Positions 53,422 to 62,613 of a DNA stretch of 64,000 nt are shown piece after piece (position 1 is the first letter of the stretch; each line of letters begins with the position of its first letter). The translations under genes were made by a program, and so were the position numbers. The notes under the pieces were generated by a model, which searched no databases, was not told the DNA's origin, and saw only the letters and a list, made by a program, of their open reading frames with translations. The stretch is taken from the NCBI GenBank assembly GCA_013152385.1, contig JAADGL010000026.1, positions 1 to 64,000 of the forward strand. Direction: 5' to 3'. This DNA comes from Acidobacteriota bacterium (GTDB lineage: Bacteria; Acidobacteriota; Holophagae; Thermotomaculales; Thermotomaculaceae).

Positions 53422-53755
53422 AAATGCACTCCTTCGGCCCGTGAACCCCTGAAATCAGTTTTTTTTCAATATCCGCAGTTTTACTCTCCGCGCTGACAAA
53501 ACAACCCTGCGCAAAATCCCCTGCCAACGCTTCTTCGTAACTTTTCAGCCGCCTCCGGCACACAAGCACCACCACATCGGAAAGAAAAAGCGCCTCCGCA
53601 TTCTCCCGGCTGTCAATCGGCACAAAAGCCCCTGTGGCCGGGACAAAACCTGTTGACTCCACACAGGAAACAGATTGTCCTGCAAAACGGTCCTGAATTT
53701 TATTGATAAACAAATGCAACTCATCTTCGGAAATCGAATGCCATTCAGTTGCCAT
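53405..53755 (-). CDS. Half-size LutC-like LUD-domain protein
   Basis: A 116-residue protein matching only the C-terminal half of LutC (normally 220-240 residues). VESTGFVPATGAFVPIDSRE lies near 33 and KTADIEKKLISGVHGPKECI near 92, the terminal LutC signature. The start is the ATG at 53755, inside the 3' end of the kinase gene (11-base overlap). It might be a truncated gene, but clean overlaps on both sides argue that it is a functional compact form working with the LutBA fusion. Confidence 0.75.
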   Translation of the reverse strand: MATEWHSISEDELHLFINKIQDRFAGQSVSCVESTGFVPATGAFVPIDSRENAEALFLSDVVVLVCRRRLKSYEEALAGDFAQGCFVSAESKTADIEKKLISGVHGPKECIFVEVQ

Positions 53756-54410
53756 TTTCCTTATCCCCGGAACGTTTTGGCAGCCGCGGCTTATTAAAAA
53801 ACCAGAGTACCCGAACCCATTCAAAGCGCTTGAGAAAACGCCTGTCGGCTTCGGAAAGGGAACCGGGACAGATAAAAGACCGCCACTTAATCACGGCACT
53901 GATATCCACATAACGAAAAAGAGGGCGCATCAGCCAGTAAAACGGATTCCACAGGGAAAAACGAACGGAACTGGCAAAATCAATCAGAACGACTTCCCCG
54001 TTTCTGGACATTACATTTCCCCGTTTCCTTAAATCCAGATGAAAGAACCGGTGACGGTGCAGCTCCCGGACAACCTCTTCCAGTTTTCCCGGAAGAAAAC
54101 AGAACTCCCTCTGGCCCTGAAGCTCCGCAACCGTCGGGCCGTCCACATATTCCATTGCAAAGGCAAAGCGGTCAATCTGGCCGATAAGCCGGGGGACAAA
54201 GTCAAACTGCTGCAAAAACTCATAGTTGCGGCGTTCCCGCCATAGAGTAAATGCGCCGTACCAGCGGGCAATCTTTCCTTTATTCAGGTAATCCTTCACA
54301 ACAACCGCCCGGCCATCATTCTCAATCACATAAACATCTGCCTGTTTCTTTTTCCCATGTAACAGAAAACGTTTTTCCGCCCGGTTCAGAAAATCCCGTG
54401 TAATATTCAT
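53745..54410 (-). CDS. Kdo/WaaP-like lipopolysaccharide kinase family protein
   Basis: A 221-residue atypical kinase. VVVKDYLNKGKIARWYGAF near 36 contains the ATP-binding Lys. FAMEYVDGPTVAEL near 83, ELHRHRFFHLDLRKRGNVM near 115 (catalytic HxDLRxxN) and VVLIDFASS near 139 (the DFG-equivalent DFA) match the KdkA/WaaP/RIO-like family that phosphorylates LPS core sugars. It is cytoplasmic or peripheral. Start overlaps the merR stop by 4 bases and the end overlaps lutC, an odd partner set. LPS kinase is the best guess; a protein kinase is possible. Confidence 0.8.
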   Translation of the reverse strand: MNITRDFLNRAEKRFLLHGKKKQADVYVIENDGRAVVVKDYLNKGKIARWYGAFTLWRERRNYEFLQQFDFVPRLIGQIDRFAFAMEYVDGPTVAELQGQREFCFLPGKLEEVVRELHRHRFFHLDLRKRGNVMSRNGEVVLIDFASSVRFSLWNPFYWLMRPLFRYVDISAVIKWRSFICPGSLSEADRRFLKRFEWVRVLWFFNKPRLPKRSGDKENGN

Positions 54411-54763
54411 TCGCCTGTTTTCAGAAAATCCAGAATTCCCTGCAACTCATCCCGAATCCGAAGCAGAGTTTCAGTTTTTATATCGTTACCATTGGGATCC
54501 GGCTTTTCAGCACCGCCGGATTCCGCCATCTTCTTTTTCAGCCCCTCAATTGTCATTCCGGTTTCCTTAAGCTCGCGCCGAATCATCTTCAGCAGTTCCA
54601 CATCTTTCGGGCTGAAAATTCTCTGTCCGCGGCGGGTCTTTCTCGGCTTCAACCGGGGGAACTGGGTCTCCCAGAACCGAATCACCGACGGCTTGACACC
54701 CAGCAGGCGCGAAACATCCCCAATTCGAAGATATTTCTGATCCGGTACATTAAATTTTGCCAT
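54407..54763 (-). CDS. MerR-family transcriptional regulator
   Basis: A 118-residue regulator. The N-terminal winged helix reads YLRIGDVSRLLGVKPSVIRF, then WETQFPRLKPRKTRRGQRIF and SPKDVELLKMIRRELKETG, the pattern of the small MerR proteins found near ihfA/pheT and in envelope operons. A short C-terminal helix follows; there are no metal-binding cysteines. The ATG at 54763 is preferred; a GTG at 54772 is possible. It heads the merR-kinase-lutC-lutBA operon and may regulate it. Confidence 0.87.
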   Translation of the reverse strand: MAKFNVPDQKYLRIGDVSRLLGVKPSVIRFWETQFPRLKPRKTRRGQRIFSPKDVELLKMIRRELKETGMTIEGLKKKMAESGGAEKPDPNGNDIKTETLLRIRDELQGILDFLKTGE

Positions 54764-54978
54764 TATTTTCACCCCAGGTTGTTATTCCGGCACACCCCTA
54801 CCGCCGAACTTGAACAGTATAACACATCCTCAAGAACCAAAAAGGCTCTAAAAAAACCTCCGCGCAGAGAAAAACACACAAAGCAAACTGCGGAACATCG
54901 GACTGTTTCCCAAAAAATCACACAAAATCAGCCGGAACGGAACCTGCCCGTGCCCGTTTTGCGCCCCCGCCGCCACAT

Positions 54979-55007
54979 TTGCTTATTTCAGCATTCTGTT
55001 CTACAAT
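54979..55007 (+). promoter_or_regulatory. Promoter of the DEAD-box helicase gene
   Basis: TTGCTT at 54979-54984 and TACAAT at 55002-55007 with a 17-base spacer lie 55 bases before the GTG start. GGAGG is present in the leader. Confidence 0.6.
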
Positions 55008-55062
55008 ATAGAAAAGAAAGCGGGAAAATCCCGCTGACTGCAGTCACTGGAGGCGCTGAATC

Positions 55063-56485
<1,423 letters not shown>

Positions 56486-56783
56486 CAATACCTTTAAATT
56501 CAGGCCGAAATCAAAAAAAATGAAAAACACAGGAAAACCAATTCTTTTTCCACCTGTCCACGCGCACATCCGCTTGCGCTCTCTCCGCCCCGGGCCATGA
56601 AAGAACAAAAACGGGAATTGGGATTATCTGCGGTTTCAGTGTGCATATTACCTGTCTATCCCCTCTTTACCGATTAAATCGTCAGCCGTATTTCCCCCCG
56701 CTGGCAATTTCCCACGCCAGAAGATATACTAATCTTCACGATAATAAGCAGCTTTTACCCACAGGAAGTGCCAATGAAGGTAG
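56486..56783. other. Intergenic stretch without recognisable genes
   Basis: About 300 bases between the helicase and the toxin-like remnant. I see no promoter, RNA or repeat I can support. Stops in all plus frames and a shift to AT-richer sequence towards the 3' end fit decayed DNA of the following locus. Confidence 0.5.
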
Positions 56784-56942
56784 TATGCAGAAACCTTAAT
56801 CCCAGAATGCAAGCAAGATATTGATGAAATCAATAGAAAACAAAGGTGGAAAGATTGGCAATGTGTCCCTGAAATTATTCCATCAGCCGACAACTCTCCC
56901 GGTACAAGAGAGAAAACATATATTGAGTTAGGAGAAGAATGA
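56784..56942 (+). pseudogene. C-terminal remnant of a lost gene, possibly a polymorphic toxin
   Basis: A 52-codon open frame with no start codon, directly preceded by a stop (TAG 56781). It reads ETLIPECKQDIDEINRKQRW, then CVPEIIPSADNSPGTREKTY, and ends at TGA 56940-56942. The composition is coding-like and AT-richer than the neighbouring housekeeping genes. Its stop codon overlaps the start of the next gene by 4 bases (ATGA), the coupling expected for a toxin followed by its immunity gene. The upstream part appears deleted or scrambled. The toxin idea is inferred from this overlap and the Rhs remnant 700 bases downstream. Confidence 0.45.
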
Positions 56943-57502
56943 TGAATTATATGAAATTAAGCAAAATAGGCGGAAGACGAGAGACTTGGATTGTGGTATC
57001 GTTTTGCTTGTTTTTTTTAATGTTTTTGTCCTGGACATTTGATAATTGGGGATACTTTCTCCGGTTTCGAAATGGTACGGGCATAAAAATCGGAAATGTG
57101 GAGCTGACAGTTCCCAACGGTTACTACATTGGTGATAAAGACAAAAACGAGTACTCCATTTGTAACATCGATGGTCAGAAATTTCAATTTAACATTCGGG
57201 AATGGGACGGGACTCCGAAAATAGCGAAAATCAAAGAACACGTCCAATCGGCAAAGGGTGAAGTGCATTCGTATACAATTCATGGCTATCTTGTACACGA
57301 ATTTTTTATCCGCAGTGATGTCTGGAAAAAGGAATATGGAGGAGTTGTGTACATATTTCCCCGTTTACATCTTGAAATTATGTATATAGGCTCATTAACT
57401 GAAATGTACGCCACGATGGATAAGTTTGTCCGAATGTTCAAGAGGATTCCGGGACCACCCATCCCAGGCCCTCTGCCATCAAAAAACACCTCCCCGGAGT
57501 GA
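56939..57502 (+). CDS. Small membrane-anchored protein, possible orphan immunity protein
   Basis: A 187-residue protein with one N-terminal membrane helix (about 16-36: WIVVSFCLFFLMFLSWTFDN) and a soluble domain of about 130 residues (KIGNVELTVPNGYYIGDKDK, EYGGVVYIFPRLHLEIMYIG). No family recognised. Codon use is noticeably AT-rich compared with the flanking operons, suggesting acquired DNA. GGAG lies 7 bases before the ATG, which overlaps the end of the preceding remnant (ATGA). The position next to toxin/Rhs scraps suggests a retained immunity gene; this is inference. The C-terminus is Pro-rich. Confidence 0.6.
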   Translation: MMNYMKLSKIGGRRETWIVVSFCLFFLMFLSWTFDNWGYFLRFRNGTGIKIGNVELTVPNGYYIGDKDKNEYSICNIDGQKFQFNIREWDGTPKIAKIKEHVQSAKGEVHSYTIHGYLVHEFFIRSDVWKKEYGGVVYIFPRLHLEIMYIGSLTEMYATMDKFVRMFKRIPGPPIPGPLPSKNTSPE

Positions 57503-57564
57503 GGGAGAAGTAAGGGGTGGAGCACGCCGCCTTCGGCGGGATGAACGGTTTTAAATGGTAGGTG

Positions 57565-57584
57565 CTCAATAGCAGAAAAACCGG
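57565..57584. repeat. Short direct repeat, copy 1
   Basis: CTCAATAGCAGAAAAACCGG recurs at 59090-59108 as CTCAATGGCAGAAAACCGG: one substitution and one A fewer. The two copies flank the Rhs remnant and the DUF2911 gene. An ATGAAC precedes each copy at different distances. It could mark ends of a duplicated or inserted segment. Confidence 0.4.
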
Positions 57585-57600
57585 ATAGTGAACCACAGAC

Positions 57601-57625
57601 CGGGGCCAATTGGCCCCGTTTCTTT
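57601..57625 (+). terminator. Palindromic hairpin, probable terminator
   Basis: CGGGGCCAATTGGCCCCG is a perfect 18-base palindrome followed by TTTCTTT, about 100 bases after the putative immunity gene. It can act as its terminator. Confidence 0.7.
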
Positions 57626-57667
57626 GACAAAATGATAGAATAACCCAAACCGAACACCGGAGGCATA

Positions 57668-58024
57668 TTGCAAACTAAAACCGGCTCCCGTTCTTCAATC
57701 TGCCATTCACAAATCACCGGTCACGAATCACTGCGCCCCCGGCGCATCTACATGCTGGCACGCTACTACACGGCGGGTTCCGGAAAGTTCCTGCAGGTGG
57801 ATCCGGGGGATGATTATGATCCCATACATCCAATGAGTTTCAATCTGTACGGATATGTGCGGGAGAATCCGGTGATGGGGACGGACCCGACGGGAACAAA
57901 CCGGTTTAAGATTGATGGAAAATGGCAATGGGAAAAGGGGGATACATACACCGATAAAGACCAAGACAGAAGAGAACAAACTCTCCACAGCGATTACAAA
58001 AATTTAAAGAATACATTTCCTTAA
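57668..58024 (+). pseudogene. Rhs-repeat-associated core fragment
   Basis: A 118-codon frame from TTG 57668 (GGAGG upstream) to 58024. Residues 30-78 contain the terminal core signature of Rhs/YD-repeat proteins: LARYYTAGSGKFLQVDPGDD, then MSFNLYGYVRENPVMGTDPT. Such a core normally closes a shell of many hundreds of residues, so this is a fragment with only the core end and about 40 residues of variable C-terminal tip. The N-terminal SRSSICHSQITGHESL comes from a TCACGAATCAC-like simple repeat. A small expressed cassette cannot be excluded because of the good ribosome-binding site. Confidence 0.75.
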
Positions 58025-58170
58025 AATCCCTTTCGGACGGGAGACGGCACCGGCCGTCAGCGCGGCGGAACCGTCCCCATATGTAAACTCCCCCCTGCAC
58101 CTCTCCCTTATCTTTTCCGTACAGATTGTGTAGAATAGAAGATGAAAACAGCATATTAAGGGGAGAGTTT

Positions 58171-59037
58171 ATGCAAAACCGGCTTTTTCTCATCATTTTT
58201 CTAGCAATGACAATTTCCGTTCCCGGGATTGCCCAGGAAGAAGCGGTTCGGCCCATGCTGAGCCAGAAAGCCATGACCATGCAGCGCATCGGCCTCACCG
58301 ACATCACCGTTACCTACCATCGGCCCGGTGTAAAGGGCCGGGTGATCTGGGGGAAACTCGTTCCCTACAATGAATTATGGCGTGCCGGTGCCAATGAAGC
58401 CACCACAATTTCTTTCTCAGACAATGTCACCATCAACGGACACCGCCTGAAAGCCGGAACCTACAGTTTCTTTGTCAGGCCGACACGGGAAAAGTGGCAG
58501 ATCATTTTCAACAGCAACGCAGAACAGTGGGGCACCTATTTCCTTGACAAAAGCAAAAATGTCTTAACCTTTACCGTCACTCCATATAGCATCCCTCATC
58601 AGGAATGGCTCCTTTACGACTTCACCGATCTTGCCATGAATGCTGCAAAACTGGAGCTCCGCTGGGACAATCTGGCTATTCATTTCACAATCCGGGTCAA
58701 CACAAAAGAAAAAATGGAAAAAATGAATAACGCATATGTCCGGAAGGCCTCGGAACAACTGGCAGGTGCCGCACTGACCTACCTGGAACATCATGAAAAC
58801 CTGAAAACCGCACTGGCTGATATTAACCGGGCCATCGCCATCCACTCTTCTTTTGAAAACTGGAACATCAAAGCTAAAATCCTCGGTGAATTGAAACAGT
58901 ATCAAAAAGCCATCTCCGCCGCAGATGCTGCGCTGAAAATTCAGAAAAATGAAAAAAATGCCTATACCAACATGGAGGCATGGCAGCTCAAGCGGTTAAA
59001 GAAAAGCTGGGCAGAACACGGAAAGCCCGACAACTAA
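58171..59037 (+). CDS. Exported DUF2911 protein with C-terminal TPR-like helices
   Basis: A 288-residue protein. The signal peptide covers about 1-22 (LFLIIFLAMTISVPGIAQ) when started at the ATG at 58171, which follows GGGGAGAG. The DUF2911 domain covers about 30-170: TVTYHRPGVKGRVIWGKLVP, YNELWRAGANEATTISFS and LKAGTYSFFVRPT. A helical TPR-like region (about 205-285: ADINRAIAIHSSFENWNIKA) follows. The family is of unknown function, frequent in Bacteroidetes and Acidobacteriota. TAGAAT at 58131-58136 is a possible -10. It stands alone between the Rhs scar and the convergent rsmG operon. Confidence 0.84.
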   Translation: MQNRLFLIIFLAMTISVPGIAQEEAVRPMLSQKAMTMQRIGLTDITVTYHRPGVKGRVIWGKLVPYNELWRAGANEATTISFSDNVTINGHRLKAGTYSFFVRPTREKWQIIFNSNAEQWGTYFLDKSKNVLTFTVTPYSIPHQEWLLYDFTDLAMNAAKLELRWDNLAIHFTIRVNTKEKMEKMNNAYVRKASEQLAGAALTYLEHHENLKTALADINRAIAIHSSFENWNIKAKILGELKQYQKAISAADAALKIQKNEKNAYTNMEAWQLKRLKKSWAEHGKPDN

Positions 59038-59089
59038 ATCCCTGTGCCCGCCCTCTTCCGCACAGCCTGTACCGGATTACATGAACATC

Positions 59090-59108
59090 CTCAATGGCAG
59101 AAAACCGG
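59090..59108. repeat. Short direct repeat, copy 2
   Basis: CTCAATGGCAGAAAACCGG, partner of the copy at 57565-57584, 52 bases after the DUF2911 stop codon. The 220-base gap to rsmG holds no gene that I can support. Confidence 0.4.
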
Positions 59109-59259
59109 GAAAGACAGAGTAAAAGGGAAATCGTGCACAAAGAAACGAATGCCCCCCTGTTCAACTTGCCCGAGAGGAATAACAGATGCTGTTTAAAAAG
59201 CTTTATTTCCCCGAACCGCCCGGTCAGCTGGCCAATATCAATTTTGCGCACGCTGTAAA

Positions 59260-59850
59260 TCAACCGATAGAAACACTGTCCAGGTAGCGGTTTCGTTGTT
59301 CGGCAGGAAGCTGATATTCAAAGATGGTGTTTTCCGTCGGCCGGGAAGAGAAACAGAGAAGATTTTTCAATCCTTTTTCGAAAAGTTGGTTTTTGAATTC
59401 ATTGTCCACACGAACAGCCCGTGTAATCGCGGCAGCCGGAACAGGGGTCGCCGGGTTCCAGTCCCCCAGCAATGTTTCCACAACATGAACATTCGGCAAA
59501 TCCAGCCGCCGGACAAGCATTTTCAGAAAAGCACATTTTCGGGCAACTTTTTCAATGAGAAAGAAGGTTTTTCCCGGCAGCATCACCGCCAGCGGAATGG
59601 CGGGAAAACCGGTGCCGGAACCGATATCAGCCAGCATATCGTCATTTGCCTTCACGGCAAGCGGGGTCAGGGAGTCCAGCAGGTGACGGGTCAGCAGGGT
59701 TTCACGATTGTTATCCGCCGTCAGGCTGATTTTCCGGTTCCAGTTTAAAAGCAGGTCTAAAAACCGTTCCAGTTTTGTTTCCTGTCTGGTATCCGGCAGA
59801 GGAATGCCGTTTTTTTCAAGCCAGGGGTAAAAATCTCTCAGCTGTTTCAT
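59260..59850 (-). CDS. rsmG: 16S rRNA (guanine-527-N7)-methyltransferase RsmG
   Basis: A 196-residue SAM-dependent methyltransferase (GidB) that modifies G527 of 16S rRNA. LLLNWNRKISLTADNNRETL near 33 and HLLDSL near 55 are followed by SAM motif ADIGSGTGFPAIPLAVMLPG near 74 and EKVARKCAFLKMLVRRLDLP near 99. It is encoded away from mnmG and parAB, its common neighbours, as the last gene of the nupC-pnp-cdd-FHA-ddl operon. Start and ddl stop overlap (TGATG). Slightly short C-terminus but all motifs present. Confidence 0.93.
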   Translation of the reverse strand: MKQLRDFYPWLEKNGIPLPDTRQETKLERFLDLLLNWNRKISLTADNNRETLLTRHLLDSLTPLAVKANDDMLADIGSGTGFPAIPLAVMLPGKTFFLIEKVARKCAFLKMLVRRLDLPNVHVVETLLGDWNPATPVPAAAITRAVRVDNEFKNQLFEKGLKNLLCFSSRPTENTIFEYQLPAEQRNRYLDSVSIG

Positions 59851-60851
59851 CAGCCTCTCGTGAATGCCAGTTCCAGCAGCCGGGTCACCAGCCCGGAAAA
59901 ACTCATTCCGACTGACATCATGAGTTTCGGATACATGGAAATCGCGGTAAAACCGGGCATGGTATTGATCTCATTCAATGCCAGCCGGCCGCTGTTCCGG
60001 TTATACAGAAAATCCACCCGGGCCAGCCCGAAACAGTTGGTTTTCAAAAATGCGGCTGCGGCAAGTTTACGAACTTTTTCAACAGTTTCAGCCGGAACAT
60101 CGGTGGCCGGAATCTGGAAACGGGTTTTGTTGTCCACATATTTGTCATTATAACTGTAAAATGTATCTCCCGCGATCAATTTTCCGGGACCGGCAACTGT
60201 CAGTTCCCCCGGCCGCCCCAATACCGCCACTTCCAGTTCTTCCGTAATGTCAATTCCCTCTTCCACAATAACGCAATCATCAAATCGGAATGCCGTATCC
60301 ACCGCCTTTTCTAATTCTCTGCCGGTCTCCACCCGGGAAATTCCAATGCTGGAACCGCCCCGGCAGGGTTTCACGAACAGGGGGAAATTCAGTTTTCCCC
60401 TGATTTCAGCAAGAGCAGACTGGGATTCGAACCGGGAAAAGTAGGAATAGCCGGGCTGGGCAATCCCGTTTGCGGTAAATATGTCCCTGAACAGGCCCTT
60501 GTGCATGTTCAGCACCGAAGATTCCACACCACAGCCGACGTAGGGTATATTCAGCATCTCCAAAAGCCCCTGAATGGTTCCGTCTTCCCCGAACGGGCCG
60601 TGGAGAACAGGGAAGACCACATCCGCTTCCCGCAATGTGTCAAAAGAAGCGGGGGAAACACGGTCTGTTTTGCCTGTCTTCAAAAATTCGAATCCGCCCC
60701 GGCCCCGGTAAATCCTCCCTTCCCTGTCAATGGGGAAAAACAGCGGCTGATATAACGTCCTGTCCAGATTGGCCGCAATTGTCCCGGCAGAAATGATGGA
60801 AATATCATGTTCGGGACTTTTGCCTCCAAAAACAAGGCCGACTGTTTTCAC
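59850..60851 (-). CDS. ddl: D-alanine-D-alanine ligase
   Basis: A 333-residue ATP-grasp enzyme making the D-Ala-D-Ala dipeptide for peptidoglycan. VGLVFGGKSPEHDISIISAG lies at the N-terminus, VLHGPFGEDGTIQGLLEMLN near 82, FVKPCRGGSSIGISRVETG near 157, and GLARVDFLYN plus LNEINTMPGFTAISMYPKL near 270-300. Tyr-type residues that distinguish D-Ala-D-lactate ligases cannot be judged reliably here. A 4-base overlap with the FHA gene and a 1-base overlap with rsmG place it mid-operon, and it belongs with dapF in wall synthesis. Confidence 0.95.
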   Translation of the reverse strand: MKTVGLVFGGKSPEHDISIISAGTIAANLDRTLYQPLFFPIDREGRIYRGRGGFEFLKTGKTDRVSPASFDTLREADVVFPVLHGPFGEDGTIQGLLEMLNIPYVGCGVESSVLNMHKGLFRDIFTANGIAQPGYSYFSRFESQSALAEIRGKLNFPLFVKPCRGGSSIGISRVETGRELEKAVDTAFRFDDCVIVEEGIDITEELEVAVLGRPGELTVAGPGKLIAGDTFYSYNDKYVDNKTRFQIPATDVPAETVEKVRKLAAAAFLKTNCFGLARVDFLYNRNSGRLALNEINTMPGFTAISMYPKLMMSVGMSFSGLVTRLLELAFTRG

Positions 60852-61378
60852 CTGATATCCTCTTCCCTGTCCCGGATAATCAGCATCATGCTGATGCTGC
60901 CGATCCGGAATTCATCTTTGTCTTTGAGCTTGACCTCTGTAATTCGAATGCCGTCCATAAATGTTCCGTTGGTGCTTTCCAGGTCTTTTAAATACACTCC
61001 GTTGGCTTGAATACTCAATTCCGCGTGTTTCCGGGAACATTCCGGGTCATCCAGTTCAATATCACAATCCGAACGTCCGATGGTCACGGGAGATTCCCGT
61101 ATCTCAAAAACCTGACCCGCCAATTTACCGGAAAGAAAAGCGATGGAAATCCGTTTTCTCCGCAACAGTTCCTTTGCAACCTCTTTTTGTATGTCCCCGA
61201 TGGATTTCGTACTGTGAACCGCAGTCGTAGCATCCGGTTTTTTCTTCCTGTTTTTCGGGTTTGTAATTTCAAAAACGGTCCCGCAGTGGGGACATTTGAT
61301 CTTTTTTGTCTCTTCGCCCTTAAACCGCGCTTCATCATATTTATATTTTTTTCTGCAGCCCGGGCATTGAATAATCAT
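60848..61378 (-). CDS. Zinc-ribbon plus FHA-domain protein
   Basis: A 176-residue cytoplasmic protein. Residues 1-40 form an MJ0042-type zinc ribbon (IIQCPGCRKKYKYDEARFKG and IKCPHCGTVFEI). After a linker, residues 80-172 are an FHA domain with SPVTIGRSDCDIELDDPECS, RKHAEL and LKDLESTNGTFMDGIRI: the conserved Gly-Arg, Ser-x-x-His and Asn-Gly of phosphothreonine-binding FHA folds. This architecture is frequent in Myxococcota and Acidobacteriota signalling. No Ser/Thr kinase is in the window. It is coupled to cdd and ddl by 4-base overlaps. Its phosphoprotein partner is unknown. Confidence 0.87.
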   Translation of the reverse strand: MIIQCPGCRKKYKYDEARFKGEETKKIKCPHCGTVFEITNPKNRKKKPDATTAVHSTKSIGDIQKEVAKELLRRKRISIAFLSGKLAGQVFEIRESPVTIGRSDCDIELDDPECSRKHAELSIQANGVYLKDLESTNGTFMDGIRITEVKLKDKDEFRIGSISMMLIIRDREEDIR

Positions 61379-61773
61379 TTTGCGTCATCCAGGTCTTTGG
61401 GGCCGAAAGGGAGCGGCACCAGTTCGGAAATGGAAACCCGTTTTATGTTTCCGTTCCGGTTGATTAACACAATGGGCAGGTTCGGGTCGAATTCCATCAA
61501 AACCTGCCGGCAGGCACCGCAGGGGGCGGTAAATGCTTCTGTTTCACTGTACAGGAACAGTTCGGCCGGTTTTTCATAACCACCGGCCACAAAAGAAAAA
61601 ACCGCGTTCCGCTCCGCGCAGGAAGTCAGGCCGTAAGAGGCGTTTTCCACATTAACTCCCCGGGCCAGTTTCCCGTTTTTATCCCGAATTATCGCCGCCA
61701 CCTTAAAATTGGAGTACGGGGCGTATGCCCGGGTCAACAATTTTTTGAGTTCGTCCAGAATTTCCGCGTTCAT
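61375..61773 (-). CDS. cdd: Cytidine deaminase
   Basis: A 132-residue tetrameric-type zinc cytidine deaminase converting (deoxy)cytidine to (deoxy)uridine. YAPYSNFKVAAIIRDKNGK near 17, the catalytic and zinc motif TSCAERNAVFSFVAGG near 50 (Cys-Ala-Glu) and PCGACRQVLMEFDPN near 84 (two zinc Cys) are all present. The operon with nupC and the nucleoside phosphorylase indicates nucleoside salvage. Overlaps both neighbours by 4 bases. Confidence 0.95.
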   Translation of the reverse strand: MNAEILDELKKLLTRAYAPYSNFKVAAIIRDKNGKLARGVNVENASYGLTSCAERNAVFSFVAGGYEKPAELFLYSETEAFTAPCGACRQVLMEFDPNLPIVLINRNGNIKRVSISELVPLPFGPKDLDDAK

Positions 61774-62585
61774 ATTTCCACTCTCTCCAGAAAATTTGAA
61801 ATAATCTGAACAAAATCATACTTGACCCGCTCTCCGGTTTCAAGTACTTCCGTATGGGACAGGGGCTGATCCGTTACCCCTGCCGCCATGTTTGTTATGC
61901 AGGAAATCCCGCAGACTTTCAAACCGGCGTGCCGTGCCACAATCACTTCCGGCACAGTGGACATTCCGATGGCATCCGCGCCGATTATCCGTAACATCCT
62001 TATTTCAGCGGCAGTTTCATAGGAAGGGCCGGTCAGAGCGGCATACACACCTTCCCGCATTTCCTTCCCCGACTCCCTGCCGCATTCCCGCAGCAGTTTT
62101 GAAAAATCCGGATCATACGCATGGGTCATGTCGGGAAATCTGGGCCCCAGATCATCCCGGTTTCCGCCGATAAGCGGATTGGTTCCCATAAGATTCAAAT
62201 GGTCACGGATGACCATCAGGTCTCCGGGACGAAATTCCCGATTTACCCCGCCGGCGGCATTGGTAACCAGATACAGTTTTGCCCCCAGCACAGCTGAAAG
62301 CCGGGGAAAGAGGGTGACCACATCCATGGGATACCCCTCATAGTAGTGAAACCGGCCCTGGAACATCATCACCCTTTTTCCGCCAAAACGGGTAAATACA
62401 ACCTTTCCTCCGTGGCCTTCAACTGTCGGACGGGGAAACCCCTCAATCGTATGGTAGGAAACCGAAGACCCTCCCGCTCCATCCGCCAGTGTCCCCAGCC
62501 CGGAGCCGAGAACCACGGCGATATCAGGAGATTCGAAGCCGTCCGCTGCTTTCAACTGTTCCAGAATTCGCGTTTCGTCAATCAT
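61770..62585 (-). CDS. Purine nucleoside phosphorylase (trimeric, PNP-I class)
   Basis: A 271-residue phosphorylase of the trimeric PNP/MTAP family that cleaves purine nucleosides with phosphate. AVVLGSGLGTLADGAGG near 24, VEGHGGKVVFTRFGGKRVMM near 55, FHYYEGY near 79, VTNAAGGVNREFRPGDLMVI near 108, and GPSYETAAEIRMLRIIGADA IGMSTVPE near 185-215 are family signatures. The Glu and Asn in the base pocket suggest guanosine/inosine preference (punA-like) rather than methylthioadenosine, but this is not certain. It sits between nupC (28-base gap) and cdd in a nucleoside salvage operon. Confidence 0.93.
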   Translation of the reverse strand: MIDETRILEQLKAADGFESPDIAVVLGSGLGTLADGAGGSSVSYHTIEGFPRPTVEGHGGKVVFTRFGGKRVMMFQGRFHYYEGYPMDVVTLFPRLSAVLGAKLYLVTNAAGGVNREFRPGDLMVIRDHLNLMGTNPLIGGNRDDLGPRFPDMTHAYDPDFSKLLRECGRESGKEMREGVYAALTGPSYETAAEIRMLRIIGADAIGMSTVPEVIVARHAGLKVCGISCITNMAAGVTDQPLSHTEVLETGERVKYDFVQIISNFLERVEI

Positions 62586-62613
62586 GTTTCCTCCCTGTTC
62601 TCTTCAAGATGAA

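Noticed and set aside
57624-57641. TTGACA followed by TAGAAT before the Rhs fragment as a promoter
   Set aside because: The spacer is only 6 bases, far too short for sigma-70; the TTGACA also lies in the terminator tail.
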